Part shown: positions 52,277-61,536 of the stretch, in pieces
Layout of the letters: every line of letters begins with the position of its first letter
Position numbering within the stretch: position 1 is the stretch's first letter
Source of the DNA: Neobacillus sp. Marseille-Q6967
GTDB lineage: Bacteria > Bacillota > Bacilli > Bacillales > Cytobacillaceae
Length of the DNA: 64,000 bases
Assembly (NCBI RefSeq): GCF_946151075.1
Contig: NZ_OX267715.1
Location: 2,457,881-2,521,880, forward strand
Reading direction: 5' to 3'
Made by a program: the position numbers and the translations under genes
The notes under the pieces: model-generated
The model's input: only the letters and a program-made list of their open reading frames with translations
Told to the model about the DNA's origin: nothing
The model's database searches: none

Positions 52277-52846
52277 TTACAGCCAGACTGTTTTTTCTTC
52301 AAATGATGTCCGAGCCGGCGCTTTGGCTTTTTTTAAGGCTTCACCATCGGGATAACCAATAAACAGGTTTCCGATTATTTTCTTGTTTTCGGGGGACCCG
52401 ATAAACTCAAACATCCGTGCATCCCGAACAAGTCCTACGCCCCGTGTCCGCCAAACAAGCCCTAAGCCCAATTCTTTTGCGGCCAGCCACATCGAATGGA
52501 CGGCACAGCATACGGCATATTCATTATCCAATGATGCCTCTTTATCCCCTGGAACAATGTCGGCCGTCACGATAATGTGAACCGGTGTCGTTTTCAGTGC
52601 CTTTAGTGAGCTCTCGATCAGATGGGGTTTCGTCGGAAAGCGCTCTTGCAGGTATTCATTAGCCAAAGCTTCATAGCGCTTTTTGGCTTCACCTTTTATG
52701 ACATAGAAGCCCCAAGGCTCCCGCATCCGGTCATTAGGAGCCCAGGTCGCTGTTTCTAATAGGGTTTTTATTTTTTCATTTTCCACATCTCTTTGATCGT
52801 AATCGCGAATCGCTCTACGACTTTTGATCTCCGCTATAATTGACAT
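52277..52846 (-). CDS. cbiY: nitroreductase-family protein CbiY
   Basis: 189 residues of the FMN nitroreductase fold: IKSRRAIRDYD, WAPNDRMREPWGFYVI, and FIGYPDGEA. Its place between cobA and btuR equals that of cbiY in the P. megaterium cob operon. BluB, which makes the lower ligand dimethylbenzimidazole, has the same fold. Whether CbiY has that activity or reduces cobalt is open. One base separates it from cobA. Confidence 0.82.
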   Translation of the reverse strand: MSIIAEIKSRRAIRDYDQRDVENEKIKTLLETATWAPNDRMREPWGFYVIKGEAKKRYEALANEYLQERFPTKPHLIESSLKALKTTPVHIIVTADIVPGDKEASLDNEYAVCCAVHSMWLAAKELGLGLVWRTRGVGLVRDARMFEFIGSPENKKIIGNLFIGYPDGEALKKAKAPARTSFEEKTVWL

Positions 52847-52847
52847 C

Positions 52848-53633
52848 TTACTCTCTCCCTATTCCTACTGTTTGTTTTACTTCTCCTTCTTGAAACCATT
52901 TTATTTTTTCCCGTATCCCAACGACATCGCCAACAAGAACAATGGCAGGATGGGTAATGCCGGCTTCGAGAGCTCGTTGTTCAATATCTTGTAAACTTCC
53001 TGTAACCGTCCTCTGCTGAGGAGTTGTCCCCCATTGAATAATCGCTGCTTTGGTATCAGGCTTTTTTCCATGCTCGATTAACTTCGTGCAAATATAGTTT
53101 AAATTCCCAATTCCCATATAAAAGGCAATCGTATCAATCCCCTGCGCAAGGGCTGACCAATTCAATTGATCTTGTTCCTTTTCAGCGCGGCCGTGACCAG
53201 TGACGATGGCGAAGGAGGAAGCATAATCCCGATGGGTAACAGGAATTCCTGCAAAGGCAGGTGCAGCAATTCCAGATGTGATTCCCGGTACAATTTCATA
53301 TCGGATGCCATTTGCAGCCAACACTTCCGCTTCTTCTCCTACACGGCCGAAGATACATGGATCGCCTCCCTTTAATCTGGTCACGATTTTTCCATGGCTT
53401 GCTTTTTCAACTAAAAGTTCATGAATTTGCTCTTGAATGATGTGATGCTTTCCTGGCTGTTTACCGCAAAAAATCAGCTCTGCGTCTGCTTTTGCGTATT
53501 GTAGCAATTCGTCGTTCACTAAGCGGTCATATAAAATCACATCCGCCTGTTGGATACACTCCATCCCATAAACGGTGATCAACTTGGGATCTCCCGGTCC
53601 AGCACCAACAAGGTACACTTTTCCTTTCGTCAT
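52848..53633 (-). CDS. cobA: uroporphyrinogen-III C-methyltransferase (SUMT)
   Basis: 261 residues from ATG 53633, preceded by AAGGAGATGG. It has VYLVGAGPGDPKLIT (SAM loop), YDRLVN, RLKGGDPCIFGR and VPGITSG, all standard SUMT motifs. It methylates C2 and C7 of uroporphyrinogen III to precorrin-2, the branch to cobalamin and siroheme. There is no fused HemD or CysG domain, consistent with separate hemD downstream. Confidence 0.94.
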   Translation of the reverse strand: MTKGKVYLVGAGPGDPKLITVYGMECIQQADVILYDRLVNDELLQYAKADAELIFCGKQPGKHHIIQEQIHELLVEKASHGKIVTRLKGGDPCIFGRVGEEAEVLAANGIRYEIVPGITSGIAAPAFAGIPVTHRDYASSFAIVTGHGRAEKEQDQLNWSALAQGIDTIAFYMGIGNLNYICTKLIEHGKKPDTKAAIIQWGTTPQQRTVTGSLQDIEQRALEAGITHPAIVLVGDVVGIREKIKWFQEGEVKQTVGIGRE

Positions 53634-53736
53634 GCTCCATCTCCTTATACCGTTATTCTTTTTTAAAACTCCTGAGAATGCAAACCTGGCCATTTCTTTT
53701 TAGGGAACGGTTATATGTCCGTCCTGGGCGAAAATA

Positions 53737-53769
53737 CGGCAAAAGACCGTCACGACAACAGTTTTGCCG
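53737..53769 (-). terminator. hairpin between cbiA and cobA
   Basis: CGGCAAAA (53737-53744) and TTTTGCCG (53762-53769) pair perfectly. On the minus strand TATTTTCG follows, so it may act as a weak terminator or an RNA-processing site within the operon. No cobalamin riboswitch motif (such as GCCACTG) was found here. Confidence 0.45.
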
Positions 53770-53795
53770 ACATAAGAATGGGTACCTTGAAAGCC

Positions 53796-55166
53796 TCAGC
53801 CATTCTCTTTGAACTCTTTACATTTCTTTATCCAATTTTCGACCAGCCCAGGACACGAACCAAAATGAAAATGGGTATAACCAGCGATTAAACTGCCTTT
53901 CCTATACCCCTCTTGTTTATACCCGCGCATTCCTTTTGTTTGGTAAGCAGGCTGAAATTCTATTGTTGGAAGAAAGGTAGAATAGTGGAATTCATGACCT
54001 CTGGCTCTAAGATCTCCCTCTAGAAGAAAATTTCCTTCTTCTGATGTAATTTCACGGTAACCTAAGGCAGCAAGCTTTGTTTGCATTTTCACCTTACCCG
54101 GAATAATCCCAACCATTTCGTAGTTCTTTTCATCGGTTGTTTCAAGGGACTCGGTTAAATACATAAATCCGCCGCATTCAGCTAAGGTTGGCAGCCCTTT
54201 TTCAATCGCCGATTGAATCGAGTTTTTTACCTCTTTATTTTCGGCCAGCTCTTGGGCAAATTCTTCCGGAAAGCCCCCGCCAATATATAAACCATCCGCC
54301 TGTTCAGGCAACGTTTCGCCCTTTAAAGGAGAAAACTCGACCAACTCGGCTCCGGCAGCTTCCAACATTTCCAGGTTTTCCTGATAATAAAAGTTAAAGG
54401 CTGCATCTCTTGCCACAGCTATTCGTACGGCTGCCTTTTCCCTTCTCTTAAACTGTGATTCTTTTACCTTAAGGGGTAAAGCTTTAGCGAGCTCATATAA
54501 AGAATCGACATCGATGGTTTCCAGGACTAAATCTCCCAGCTGGTTAAAAAACGGATCTAATTCGCCCCGTTCAACGGAGGGAATCAACCCTAAATGCCGT
54601 TCTGGAATCGTAAGCTCCTCGTCTCTTTTCAGAAATCCAAGGACGGGAATACCGCACTCTTGTTCAATCGCTGTTTGGACGATTTTAAAATGGCCTTCGC
54701 TGCCAACCCGATTGGCAATGACACCGACAATATTGGCTTCCTTGAGAAATTCTTGAAATCCCTTGACAATGGCGGCAGCGCTACGGGCCATGCTGGCACA
54801 ATTAACCACGAGGACTACCGGGCTTTCCGTAATAAGACTGATTTCAGCTGTGGAGCCGGAATTGTTCATAGGATTTTTTCCGTCAAAGAATCCCATGACG
54901 CCTTCGATGATGGAAATATCCGCGCCTTGACTCCCGCGAATGACAATCTCTTTGACCATTTCATGATTTAGCATCCAGCTGTCAAGGTTTCTCGAAATTC
55001 TGCCGGTTACTGCCGTATGGTAGGTTGGGTCAATATAATCTGGACCACATTTAAATCCCTGTACGGTGTATCCCTTTTTCCTAAGTGCAGACATCAGTCC
55101 GATTGTCAGGGTTGTTTTTCCGACACCGCTTCCTGTTCCTGCAATTACAAGTCTGCGACTTGACAT
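53796..55166 (-). CDS. cbiA: cobyrinate a,c-diamide synthase
   Basis: 456 residues. The N-terminal dethiobiotin-synthase-like ATPase has GTGSGVGKTTLTIGL and EGVMGFFDG. The C-terminal glutamine amidotransferase has the Cys in LAECGGFMYL and the His in GYTHFHFGS. It amidates the a and c side chains of cobyrinic acid with glutamine and ATP. Confidence 0.95.
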   Translation of the reverse strand: MSSRRLVIAGTGSGVGKTTLTIGLMSALRKKGYTVQGFKCGPDYIDPTYHTAVTGRISRNLDSWMLNHEMVKEIVIRGSQGADISIIEGVMGFFDGKNPMNNSGSTAEISLITESPVVLVVNCASMARSAAAIVKGFQEFLKEANIVGVIANRVGSEGHFKIVQTAIEQECGIPVLGFLKRDEELTIPERHLGLIPSVERGELDPFFNQLGDLVLETIDVDSLYELAKALPLKVKESQFKRREKAAVRIAVARDAAFNFYYQENLEMLEAAGAELVEFSPLKGETLPEQADGLYIGGGFPEEFAQELAENKEVKNSIQSAIEKGLPTLAECGGFMYLTESLETTDEKNYEMVGIIPGKVKMQTKLAALGYREITSEEGNFLLEGDLRARGHEFHYSTFLPTIEFQPAYQTKGMRGYKQEGYRKGSLIAGYTHFHFGSCPGLVENWIKKCKEFKENG

Positions 55167-55184
55167 CCCATTTCCCCTCCTCTG

Positions 55185-56306
55185 TCAATAGGGAATGACC
55201 GCTGCTGAAATGGTCACATTACCTGATTTCTTTTTTGTTAACGCTAATTTTTCTGCTCCACTGTACAACAACGCAGCCGGCTCACTTACGCCGTATGCAC
55301 CTGTATATTTAAAAACTGTTTCTGAAGGGTTTTGAATTTTAATAGAATTCAGTTCCTCTGGTGTAAAACAGATAAACTCCCAGCGGTTTTTATTTGTCAC
55401 TTCAATTAACCCTACTTCATCCTTTTTTAAATTAATCGTACAAAGAGCCATAACACTTTTTTTAGAAAAGTTTAATTCCTCCAGCGTTTCGTCTATCACT
55501 GCTTCAATTTCCTCTGATGATGTCCCTCGGTTGCAGCCCATTCCAAGGACAATTACCTTCGGCCGATATAAGACGCCATTATGTAAAATCTGCTTTTCCC
55601 ATTCCGATAAATTCCGATGTGTAACGACAAGAGCGGCATCCGGCTTCGATGCAAGTGCCTCTGGAATTGATTGATATAACTTAATATTTTCCGGAAGGGG
55701 GCGGTCATAATGCCACCATTCTTTTTCTCCTGACTCCTGTACGACCGCTATATTTTCTTCATTTACGACAGCTGCGCTAACTGGAGTCAGCTTCTCTGCC
55801 GAGTCCCATACCCAGCCAAACCGTTTCCCAAACAAATCAACCGCAATGGTTTCCTGTACATCCGAAGCTGTTGTAATAATGGGACGCGCCTTTATGGCAG
55901 CAGCTACTTCTTTCGTTAGTTCATTCGCTCCTCCGATATGCCCTGACAGTACGCTGATCACATGTTCTCCCTTATCATCAATCACTACAACGGCGGGATC
56001 TGTTTTCTTATCCTTCAGCAGAGGAGCAATCATTCGAACAACTGCTCCAAGAGAAATAATAATAATTAGTCCCTTGTAGGCTTCGAAAAGAGAGGGCAGC
56101 AGGAGGCGGACACTTCCGGTGAATAATTGTATGTCCTTCTCCCTCTCATCGCCTTTTTCAAATTTGCTCATGTAATAGACATCAGCATTTTGAAACGAGT
56201 GTCCCAGCTTTCGTGCCAGTTCTACCCCATGCTTTGTAATCGCAACAACGGCATAGTCACCCTTCTGCTGAATGACAGCCTTTACCGCTTCCTGAAGCGC
56301 AATCAT
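55185..56306 (-). CDS. cbiG: cobalt-precorrin-5A hydrolase CbiG
   Basis: 373 residues. The N-terminal domain has LIIIISLGAVVRMIAPLLKDKKTDPAVVVID, and GHIGGANELT follows; the C-terminal CobE-like domain contains GMGCNRGTSSEEIEA. It opens the delta-lactone and releases the C20 fragment as acetaldehyde, an anaerobic-pathway step. The start overlaps the cbiF stop by one base. Confidence 0.93.
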   Translation of the reverse strand: MIALQEAVKAVIQQKGDYAVVAITKHGVELARKLGHSFQNADVYYMSKFEKGDEREKDIQLFTGSVRLLLPSLFEAYKGLIIIISLGAVVRMIAPLLKDKKTDPAVVVIDDKGEHVISVLSGHIGGANELTKEVAAAIKARPIITTASDVQETIAVDLFGKRFGWVWDSAEKLTPVSAAVVNEENIAVVQESGEKEWWHYDRPLPENIKLYQSIPEALASKPDAALVVTHRNLSEWEKQILHNGVLYRPKVIVLGMGCNRGTSSEEIEAVIDETLEELNFSKKSVMALCTINLKKDEVGLIEVTNKNRWEFICFTPEELNSIKIQNPSETVFKYTGAYGVSEPAALLYSGAEKLALTKKKSGNVTISAAVIPY

Positions 56307-57079
56307 TAAGCCTCCACCCCCCGGCGGAATCCGTGTGTAAAGGTTTTATCATACAGCTTTGAACGATAATTTTGATCGTGAATGTTGTCATCGAGTGCCC
56401 AGCCGGCTAAAATCATCGCTTGTTTACGAATTCCGTTTACCCGCATATCTTCGTCCAAACGTTCGAGTGTGGTTCGGACAATTTTTTGATCTGGCCACGA
56501 TGCTTTATAGATGACAGCGACAGGGGTATCCTTGCTCCAGCCAGCCTCAGTCAATTCCTTGATCAGCTTTTTCGTTAACGTCGCACTTAAGAAGAGGGCA
56601 ATCGTGCAATGATGTTTTGCTAAATCCGCTAGCTTTTCAAATTCCGGGACTGGGGTTCTGCCCTCGGCTCTTGTCAGAATAACGGTTTGGGTTAAATCGG
56701 GAATTGTCAGCTCGGCTTGTACTGCGGCAGCTGCTGCAAACACGGAACTAACCCCGGGAACAATCTCTACCGCAATGTCTTGTTTTTTCAAAAGGACGAT
56801 TTGTTCCATAATCGCCCCATATACAGCTGGATCTCCGGTATGGACACGGACAACCTTTTTGCCTTGTTTAATACGGGCGGCCATGATGTCAACCATCTCT
56901 TCTAAATGCATGCCCGCAGTCTTCAACACTTCCGCAGACGGTTTCGCTTTGCCAATTAATTCTTCATTAACAAGAGAATCGGCATAAAGGACCACGTCTG
57001 CCTCCTGAAGATGTTGAAGACCTTTTACCGTGATTAAATCGGGATCTCCAGGACCCGCACCGATGATATAAAGCTTCAT
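56306..57079 (-). CDS. cbiF: cobalt-precorrin-4 C11-methyltransferase
   Basis: 257 residues of the tetrapyrrole methylase fold: YIIGAGPGDPDLITVKG, RVHTGDPAVYGAI, and VPGVSSVFAAAA. It methylates C11 with SAM. It overlaps cbiL by four bases (ATGA). Confidence 0.93.
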   Translation of the reverse strand: MKLYIIGAGPGDPDLITVKGLQHLQEADVVLYADSLVNEELIGKAKPSAEVLKTAGMHLEEMVDIMAARIKQGKKVVRVHTGDPAVYGAIMEQIVLLKKQDIAVEIVPGVSSVFAAAAAVQAELTIPDLTQTVILTRAEGRTPVPEFEKLADLAKHHCTIALFLSATLTKKLIKELTEAGWSKDTPVAVIYKASWPDQKIVRTTLERLDEDMRVNGIRKQAMILAGWALDDNIHDQNYRSKLYDKTFTHGFRRGVEA

Positions 57080-57777
57080 TTTCTCACCACCATTAATGTT
57101 AAATATTCAAGCTCCGCTCCTTCCAGCTCGTCTGCCTGCCAAATAATCTCCTCATCCGATGTTACCTTCGTTACGACCGAAGCCTTGTGAATCAAATCTA
57201 ATTCACGCAATACCTCCAGCATTAAATCAATTACTTTCGCTACTTTGATAAAAATGACACAATCATTTTCTATAATTACTTTTTTCATTGATTCATAGTC
57301 ATCCCGTGCCGGAACAATCGCCACATGCTCATCACCATCTGCAAGGGGAATCCCAAGCCTTGAGGCTGCTCCATTTATCGAAGAAATTCCCGGAACTACC
57401 TCGATTGGAACCTGCGGATACTTCTCCTGCATCAAACGCATCATATGAATAAAAGTACTGTATAAAAGTGGATCTCCTTCTGTTACAAATGCCACATCCT
57501 TTCCCTCCTGCAGCTTCTCCCACACACTTTCTACTGTTTCACTCCATTTTCTTTCCAATGTTGCCGGATCCTTTGTCATCGGAAAGACTAGACCAAGCAT
57601 TTCCTTTTCGTTCGGTTGAAAATAGACATCAATAATTCGTTGGGCATAGCTTTTACTGCCCTTTTGTTTCTTTGGATACGCAATCACCGGTGATTCCTTT
57701 AATTTTCGAAAGGCCTTTACGGTTATTAGCTCCGGATCTCCCGGTCCAACCCCTAAGCCGTATAACGTCCCTAACAT
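57076..57777 (-). CDS. cbiL: cobalt-precorrin-2 C20-methyltransferase
   Basis: 233 residues from ATG 57777, which follows AAGGGGAG; a GTG start at 57801 lies deeper in cbiET. LYGLGVGPGDPELITVKAF, FVTEGDPLLYSTF and VPGISSINGAA identify the C20 enzyme. It overlaps cbiET by seven bases. Confidence 0.93.
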   Translation of the reverse strand: MLGTLYGLGVGPGDPELITVKAFRKLKESPVIAYPKKQKGSKSYAQRIIDVYFQPNEKEMLGLVFPMTKDPATLERKWSETVESVWEKLQEGKDVAFVTEGDPLLYSTFIHMMRLMQEKYPQVPIEVVPGISSINGAASRLGIPLADGDEHVAIVPARDDYESMKKVIIENDCVIFIKVAKVIDLMLEVLRELDLIHKASVVTKVTSDEEIIWQADELEGAELEYLTLMVVRK

Positions 57778-58985
57778 CCTGACTCCCCTTCCTGACACCA
57801 TGCTTCTATTATGTAAATCGGATTTAATGCATCAAATCTTGTAAGATTCAATATGGGCTTACTTCTAGAAATTTGTGCAAGTGTAATATTTGTCTGAAAT
57901 CCTCGTTCTTTAAACGCCGTCAAGGCTTCTGATAGATTTTCGATCGTAACAGCATTTAATACAATTCGTCCTCCATCCTTTAAGCGGCTGCAGCAGATAT
58001 CCAAAATATCACCCATCCCGCCAGCAGTCCCGCCTATAAATACCGCATCTGGATCAGGGAAGGTATCTAATCCCTCTGGGGCTTTCCCATGAAGGAGCGT
58101 TACATCGACACGGAACTTTTCAAAATTTCGTTTGCAGTTTTCTAAGTCGCCTTCATTCTTTTCAATCGCAAAAACTTGACCTTCCCGGGCTATTTTAGCT
58201 GCCTCGATCGCAACAGAACCCGTACATGTCCCAATATCCCACACAATGCTGTCTTCCTTTAAACGAAGTGCACTGATGCTTAAGGTCCGAATTTCCTTTT
58301 TCGTAATCAAACCTTTATCTGGTTTCCGTTGAAAAAACGCTTCATCGTCAATGCCAATCGGCCACTGTGGATTTTCACCTATTTTCTTTAGAATCACGAT
58401 ATTAAGAGGTGAAAACTCGGCATCTTTCATTTTATCAAGGCTAAACCAGAGGCATCGTTCGTTTTCACTGCCCAGGTTTTCTCCTACAAACGCCTGGTAT
58501 TCGTTCATACCAAACGAGAGCAGATACTGTGCAATTTTGTTCGGTGTATTCTCCGTATCTGTTAAAATCGCAATTTTTTCTTTCCCATCAATCCGCTGCG
58601 CCAGACCTTTTATACTTCTTCCATGGACGCTCGTGAAATAAGCGTCCTGCCATCTTTCTCGCATTTTGGCAAAGGCCAGTTGGAGAGAGCTTAAGTAAGG
58701 ATAAATCTCCAAATCGATTTTAGAAGATAAATAGCTTCCTATTCCATAAAACAAAGGATCTCCAGAAGCAAGTATAACAACGTTTCTTGTCTCCGACTGT
58801 AAGTGTTCCACGAGCGATGAAAGACCGCTCCCAATAACGATTTTTTCTCCTATGTATTCAGGAAAAAAGGAAAGTTGACGCTTTCCTCCTATTAATACTT
58901 CACTCTCATTAATCCACTTTTCATACATAGGGAGCAGGCTTCCTATTCCTTCATCCCCAATGCCAATCATTTTAATATGAGCCAT
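57771..58985 (-). CDS. cbiET: fused precorrin-6 methyltransferases CbiE-CbiT
   Basis: 404 residues. The CbiE part (1-205) is a tetrapyrrole methylase (IKMIGIGDEGIGSL, ASGDPLFYGIG). The CbiT part (about 210-400) is a Rossmann methyltransferase with VWDIGTCTGSVAIEAA. They methylate C5 and C15, with decarboxylation. The fusion is the CobL arrangement, as in P. megaterium. It overlaps cbiD by 14 bp. Confidence 0.93.
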   Translation of the reverse strand: MAHIKMIGIGDEGIGSLLPMYEKWINESEVLIGGKRQLSFFPEYIGEKIVIGSGLSSLVEHLQSETRNVVILASGDPLFYGIGSYLSSKIDLEIYPYLSSLQLAFAKMRERWQDAYFTSVHGRSIKGLAQRIDGKEKIAILTDTENTPNKIAQYLLSFGMNEYQAFVGENLGSENERCLWFSLDKMKDAEFSPLNIVILKKIGENPQWPIGIDDEAFFQRKPDKGLITKKEIRTLSISALRLKEDSIVWDIGTCTGSVAIEAAKIAREGQVFAIEKNEGDLENCKRNFEKFRVDVTLLHGKAPEGLDTFPDPDAVFIGGTAGGMGDILDICCSRLKDGGRIVLNAVTIENLSEALTAFKERGFQTNITLAQISRSKPILNLTRFDALNPIYIIEAWCQEGESGC

Positions 58986-60072
58986 TTCGCACCGCCTTTC
59001 CTAAAAATTCGCCCTTCAATGTATAAAGGCTCGTATCTACCTCGATGCCGCCATCCACTTCCTTTAAGGCAGCAAGGCAGCAATTATCGCTTAGCTGTTC
59101 AAAAAAGGAGAGATAGCCGCGTGCTGCCATCATGTCCCCAACCTGAGAAGCGGTATTGGCATTTTTGATTTCCTCGACAAGGGCGGCATCTGCACCAGCT
59201 CGGCTTGCAACATCAGCTAAAAAATTAAAATCGACAGGGGCGCTTTTGGAATGAACCATCATAATCCCCATCGCAACCTTTGAGAATTTCCCCATCATCC
59301 CGACCATGGAAACTCTTTTCATCCCTTGCTTCTTGCACTGTTTCAGGGTAAAACCGACAAAGTCGCCCATCTCGACAAAGGCTTCCACAGGGAGTTCCGG
59401 AAATTGCTTCATCGCATATTTCTCGCTTCGACCACCAGTGGTAATGACGATGTGGTCGCAGCCGCTTGCCCGTGCGACGCTGATGGCCTGGATAATGCTC
59501 GCCTTATAGGCTGCTGTTGAGAACGGAACGACAATACCGCGGGTCCCAAGAATGGAAATTCCGCCAATGATCCCTAACCGTCCGTTGAGCGTTTTTTTGG
59601 CCATTTCTTCGCCGTCCGGTACCGAGATCACAATCTTTATTCCTTTACCAATCCCAAATTCTTTTAAAACCCCTTCCGCCGTTTCCCGGATCATTTTACG
59701 AGGCACAGGGTTAATCGCTGCCTCCCCGACAGGAACAGGCAAGCCGTCCTTTGTCACCCGGCCAACCCCTATGCCCCCGTCCAGTACAATCCCCGGTTCT
59801 TCCGACCAAGACACCGTGGAAACGATTAAAGCCCCGTGAGTAGCATCGGGATCATCCCCCGCGTCTTTAATCGTACTGGCTGTTGCCAAATGCTCATTGA
59901 ACTCACAGTTTTCAATATGAAAGGTAGCAAAACGCTTAACAGGCAAATAAATAGTGGACTCTGTTTGCAATTCACCGGTAATTAATGCGGTCAGTGCCGC
60001 CTTGGTCACTGCCGTTGCGCAGGCCCCTGTTGTATATCCTTCACGAAGCTTTCCTTTTGGTACTTCCTGCAT
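58972..60072 (-). CDS. cbiD: cobalt-precorrin-5B C1-methyltransferase CbiD
   Basis: 366 residues. LREGYTTGACATAVTKAA at the start, GGIGVGRVTKDGLPVP, GGISILGTRGIVVPFS and TTGGRSEKYA are the conserved CbiD blocks. It methylates C1 and marks the anaerobic, early-cobalt pathway. Confidence 0.95.
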   Translation of the reverse strand: MQEVPKGKLREGYTTGACATAVTKAALTALITGELQTESTIYLPVKRFATFHIENCEFNEHLATASTIKDAGDDPDATHGALIVSTVSWSEEPGIVLDGGIGVGRVTKDGLPVPVGEAAINPVPRKMIRETAEGVLKEFGIGKGIKIVISVPDGEEMAKKTLNGRLGIIGGISILGTRGIVVPFSTAAYKASIIQAISVARASGCDHIVITTGGRSEKYAMKQFPELPVEAFVEMGDFVGFTLKQCKKQGMKRVSMVGMMGKFSKVAMGIMMVHSKSAPVDFNFLADVASRAGADAALVEEIKNANTASQVGDMMAARGYLSFFEQLSDNCCLAALKEVDGGIEVDTSLYTLKGEFLGKAVRNGSY

Positions 60073-60075
60073 GAG

Positions 60076-60723
60076 TTATCCCCGGTCTGCAAGGATGGAG
60101 ATGGCATTTAATGCCGCAACGGTAACGGTACTGCCGCCTTTCCTGCCAATATTGGTGATGAACGGTACGTCAAGCTTTGCTAGTTCTTCCTTTGATTCAG
60201 CAGCTGACACAAACCCGACCGGCAGCCCGATGACGAGACCGGGTTTGGCTTCCCCTTCTTTAATGAGGCGAATGAGTTCCAGTAAAGCTGTTGGCGCATT
60301 TCCTATTGCAAAGATACCGCCGTCCGCTTCTTTTATCGCTTTTCTCATCGAAATGATCGCCCTTGTAGTGTTTAATCGTTTAGCTTCCTGAATGACATCA
60401 GGATCGGATATATACACCTTGATTTCTCCGCCATACTTTTCAATTCGTGCTTTATTGGCCCCGCTTTGAATCATTTGAACATCCGCGACCACCATTTTCC
60501 CGCTCCGAATTGCCCGAATGCCTGATTGGATGGCGTCAGGATGAAAAAGGACGCTTTTTCCTAATTCAAAGTCAGCCGATGCATGAATGATGCGCTGAAC
60601 AATCGGATATTGCTCATTGGAAAAGGGGTGCTCACCAATTTCTTCATTAATCATTTCAAAACTTCTTCCTTCAATCTGTTCCGGCTGAACCGTTAGCGGT
60701 TTAAATTCTGTACGAAAATCCAT
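60076..60723 (-). CDS. cbiC: precorrin-8X methylmutase
   Basis: 215 residues from ATG 60723 (AAGGAG eight bases before); a GTG three codons upstream is less likely. RIIHASADFELGKSV contains the catalytic His. IGNAPTALLELIRL and GLPVGFVSAAESKE are family signatures. It moves the methyl group from C11 to C12. Confidence 0.94.
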   Translation of the reverse strand: MDFRTEFKPLTVQPEQIEGRSFEMINEEIGEHPFSNEQYPIVQRIIHASADFELGKSVLFHPDAIQSGIRAIRSGKMVVADVQMIQSGANKARIEKYGGEIKVYISDPDVIQEAKRLNTTRAIISMRKAIKEADGGIFAIGNAPTALLELIRLIKEGEAKPGLVIGLPVGFVSAAESKEELAKLDVPFITNIGRKGGSTVTVAALNAISILADRG

Positions 60724-60735
60724 TCCTCTCACTCC

Positions 60736-61536
60736 TTAATTAAATAAATGTTGTGTTTTGGCCGTTAAAGTGAATCCAAGTTTTTTATGTAATTCTTGGA
60801 TGACGTCGTAAAAATTCTCGTAAACCGTTCCATAATTCAGTTTTGGACGGCCAATCATAATGACTTCAATCCCAAGCTCTTTTGCGGCTTCCATCTTTTC
60901 ATCAACCGATCCGACCTTCCCGCTCTCCTTCGTAACCATTAAGGTCACTCCATATTGCTTATAAAGCGCTTGGTCGAACTCTTTTGAAAACGGGCCTTGG
61001 ATGGCAACAATATTTTTTTGTGGAAGCCCTAGCCGCTCACATTTTTCCATATTATCAACGCGCGGCAGCATCCGGGCAATCAACCGGACGTCTGGTTTCC
61101 CTAATAGTTTTTCTGTAAATACCTGAAGCGTCTTGCTGCCTGTCGTCAGCATCACAACGCCTTTTTTGCCAGCTGCGATCTCGGCTGCTTCTTCGTAGCT
61201 TTCGACCACTTTCATTTTTTCGTATTGGAAGGTTTGGGACTCGCGCTCGTATCGGATATAGGGAACTCCCGCTGTTTTGGCGGCATTCATTGCGTTTTTG
61301 GAAGCTTCTTCCGCAAAAGGATGACTTGCATCGACCACGGCTTGGATTCCTCTAGTATCAATTAAACGCACCATTTCCTTATCTGTTAATCTTCCAACTT
61401 CCACTGTAATACCTGTCTCCTTAAATTCGTTCACCGCATTTTCAGTGACTACTGTAGCAAGGAGACCGAAGCCCGCTTTTTTTATTTCTAAAGCAAGTGC
61501 TCGTGCATCGCTTGTTCCAGCTAATACTAAAATCAT
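60736..61536 (-). CDS. cbiJ: precorrin-6A reductase
   Basis: 266 residues. VLAGTSDARALALEI (NADPH loop), VVDASHPFAEEASKNA, and VTKESGKVGSVDEKM are the CbiJ/CobK motifs. It reduces the macrocycle with NADPH. The start overlaps the cbiX stop by four bases (ATGA). Confidence 0.93.
   Translation of the reverse strand: MILVLAGTSDARALALEIKKAGFGLLATVVTENAVNEFKETGITVEVGRLTDKEMVRLIDTRGIQAVVDASHPFAEEASKNAMNAAKTAGVPYIRYERESQTFQYEKMKVVESYEEAAEIAAGKKGVVMLTTGSKTLQVFTEKLLGKPDVRLIARMLPRVDNMEKCERLGLPQKNIVAIQGPFSKEFDQALYKQYGVTLMVTKESGKVGSVDEKMEAAKELGIEVIMIGRPKLNYGTVYENFYDVIQELHKKLGFTLTAKTQHLFN

Noticed and set aside
53634..53795. Possible cobalamin riboswitch between cbiA and cobA
   Set aside because: A hairpin is present, but none of the conserved B12-box bases were found; a riboswitch is more likely upstream of the operon beyond the window.
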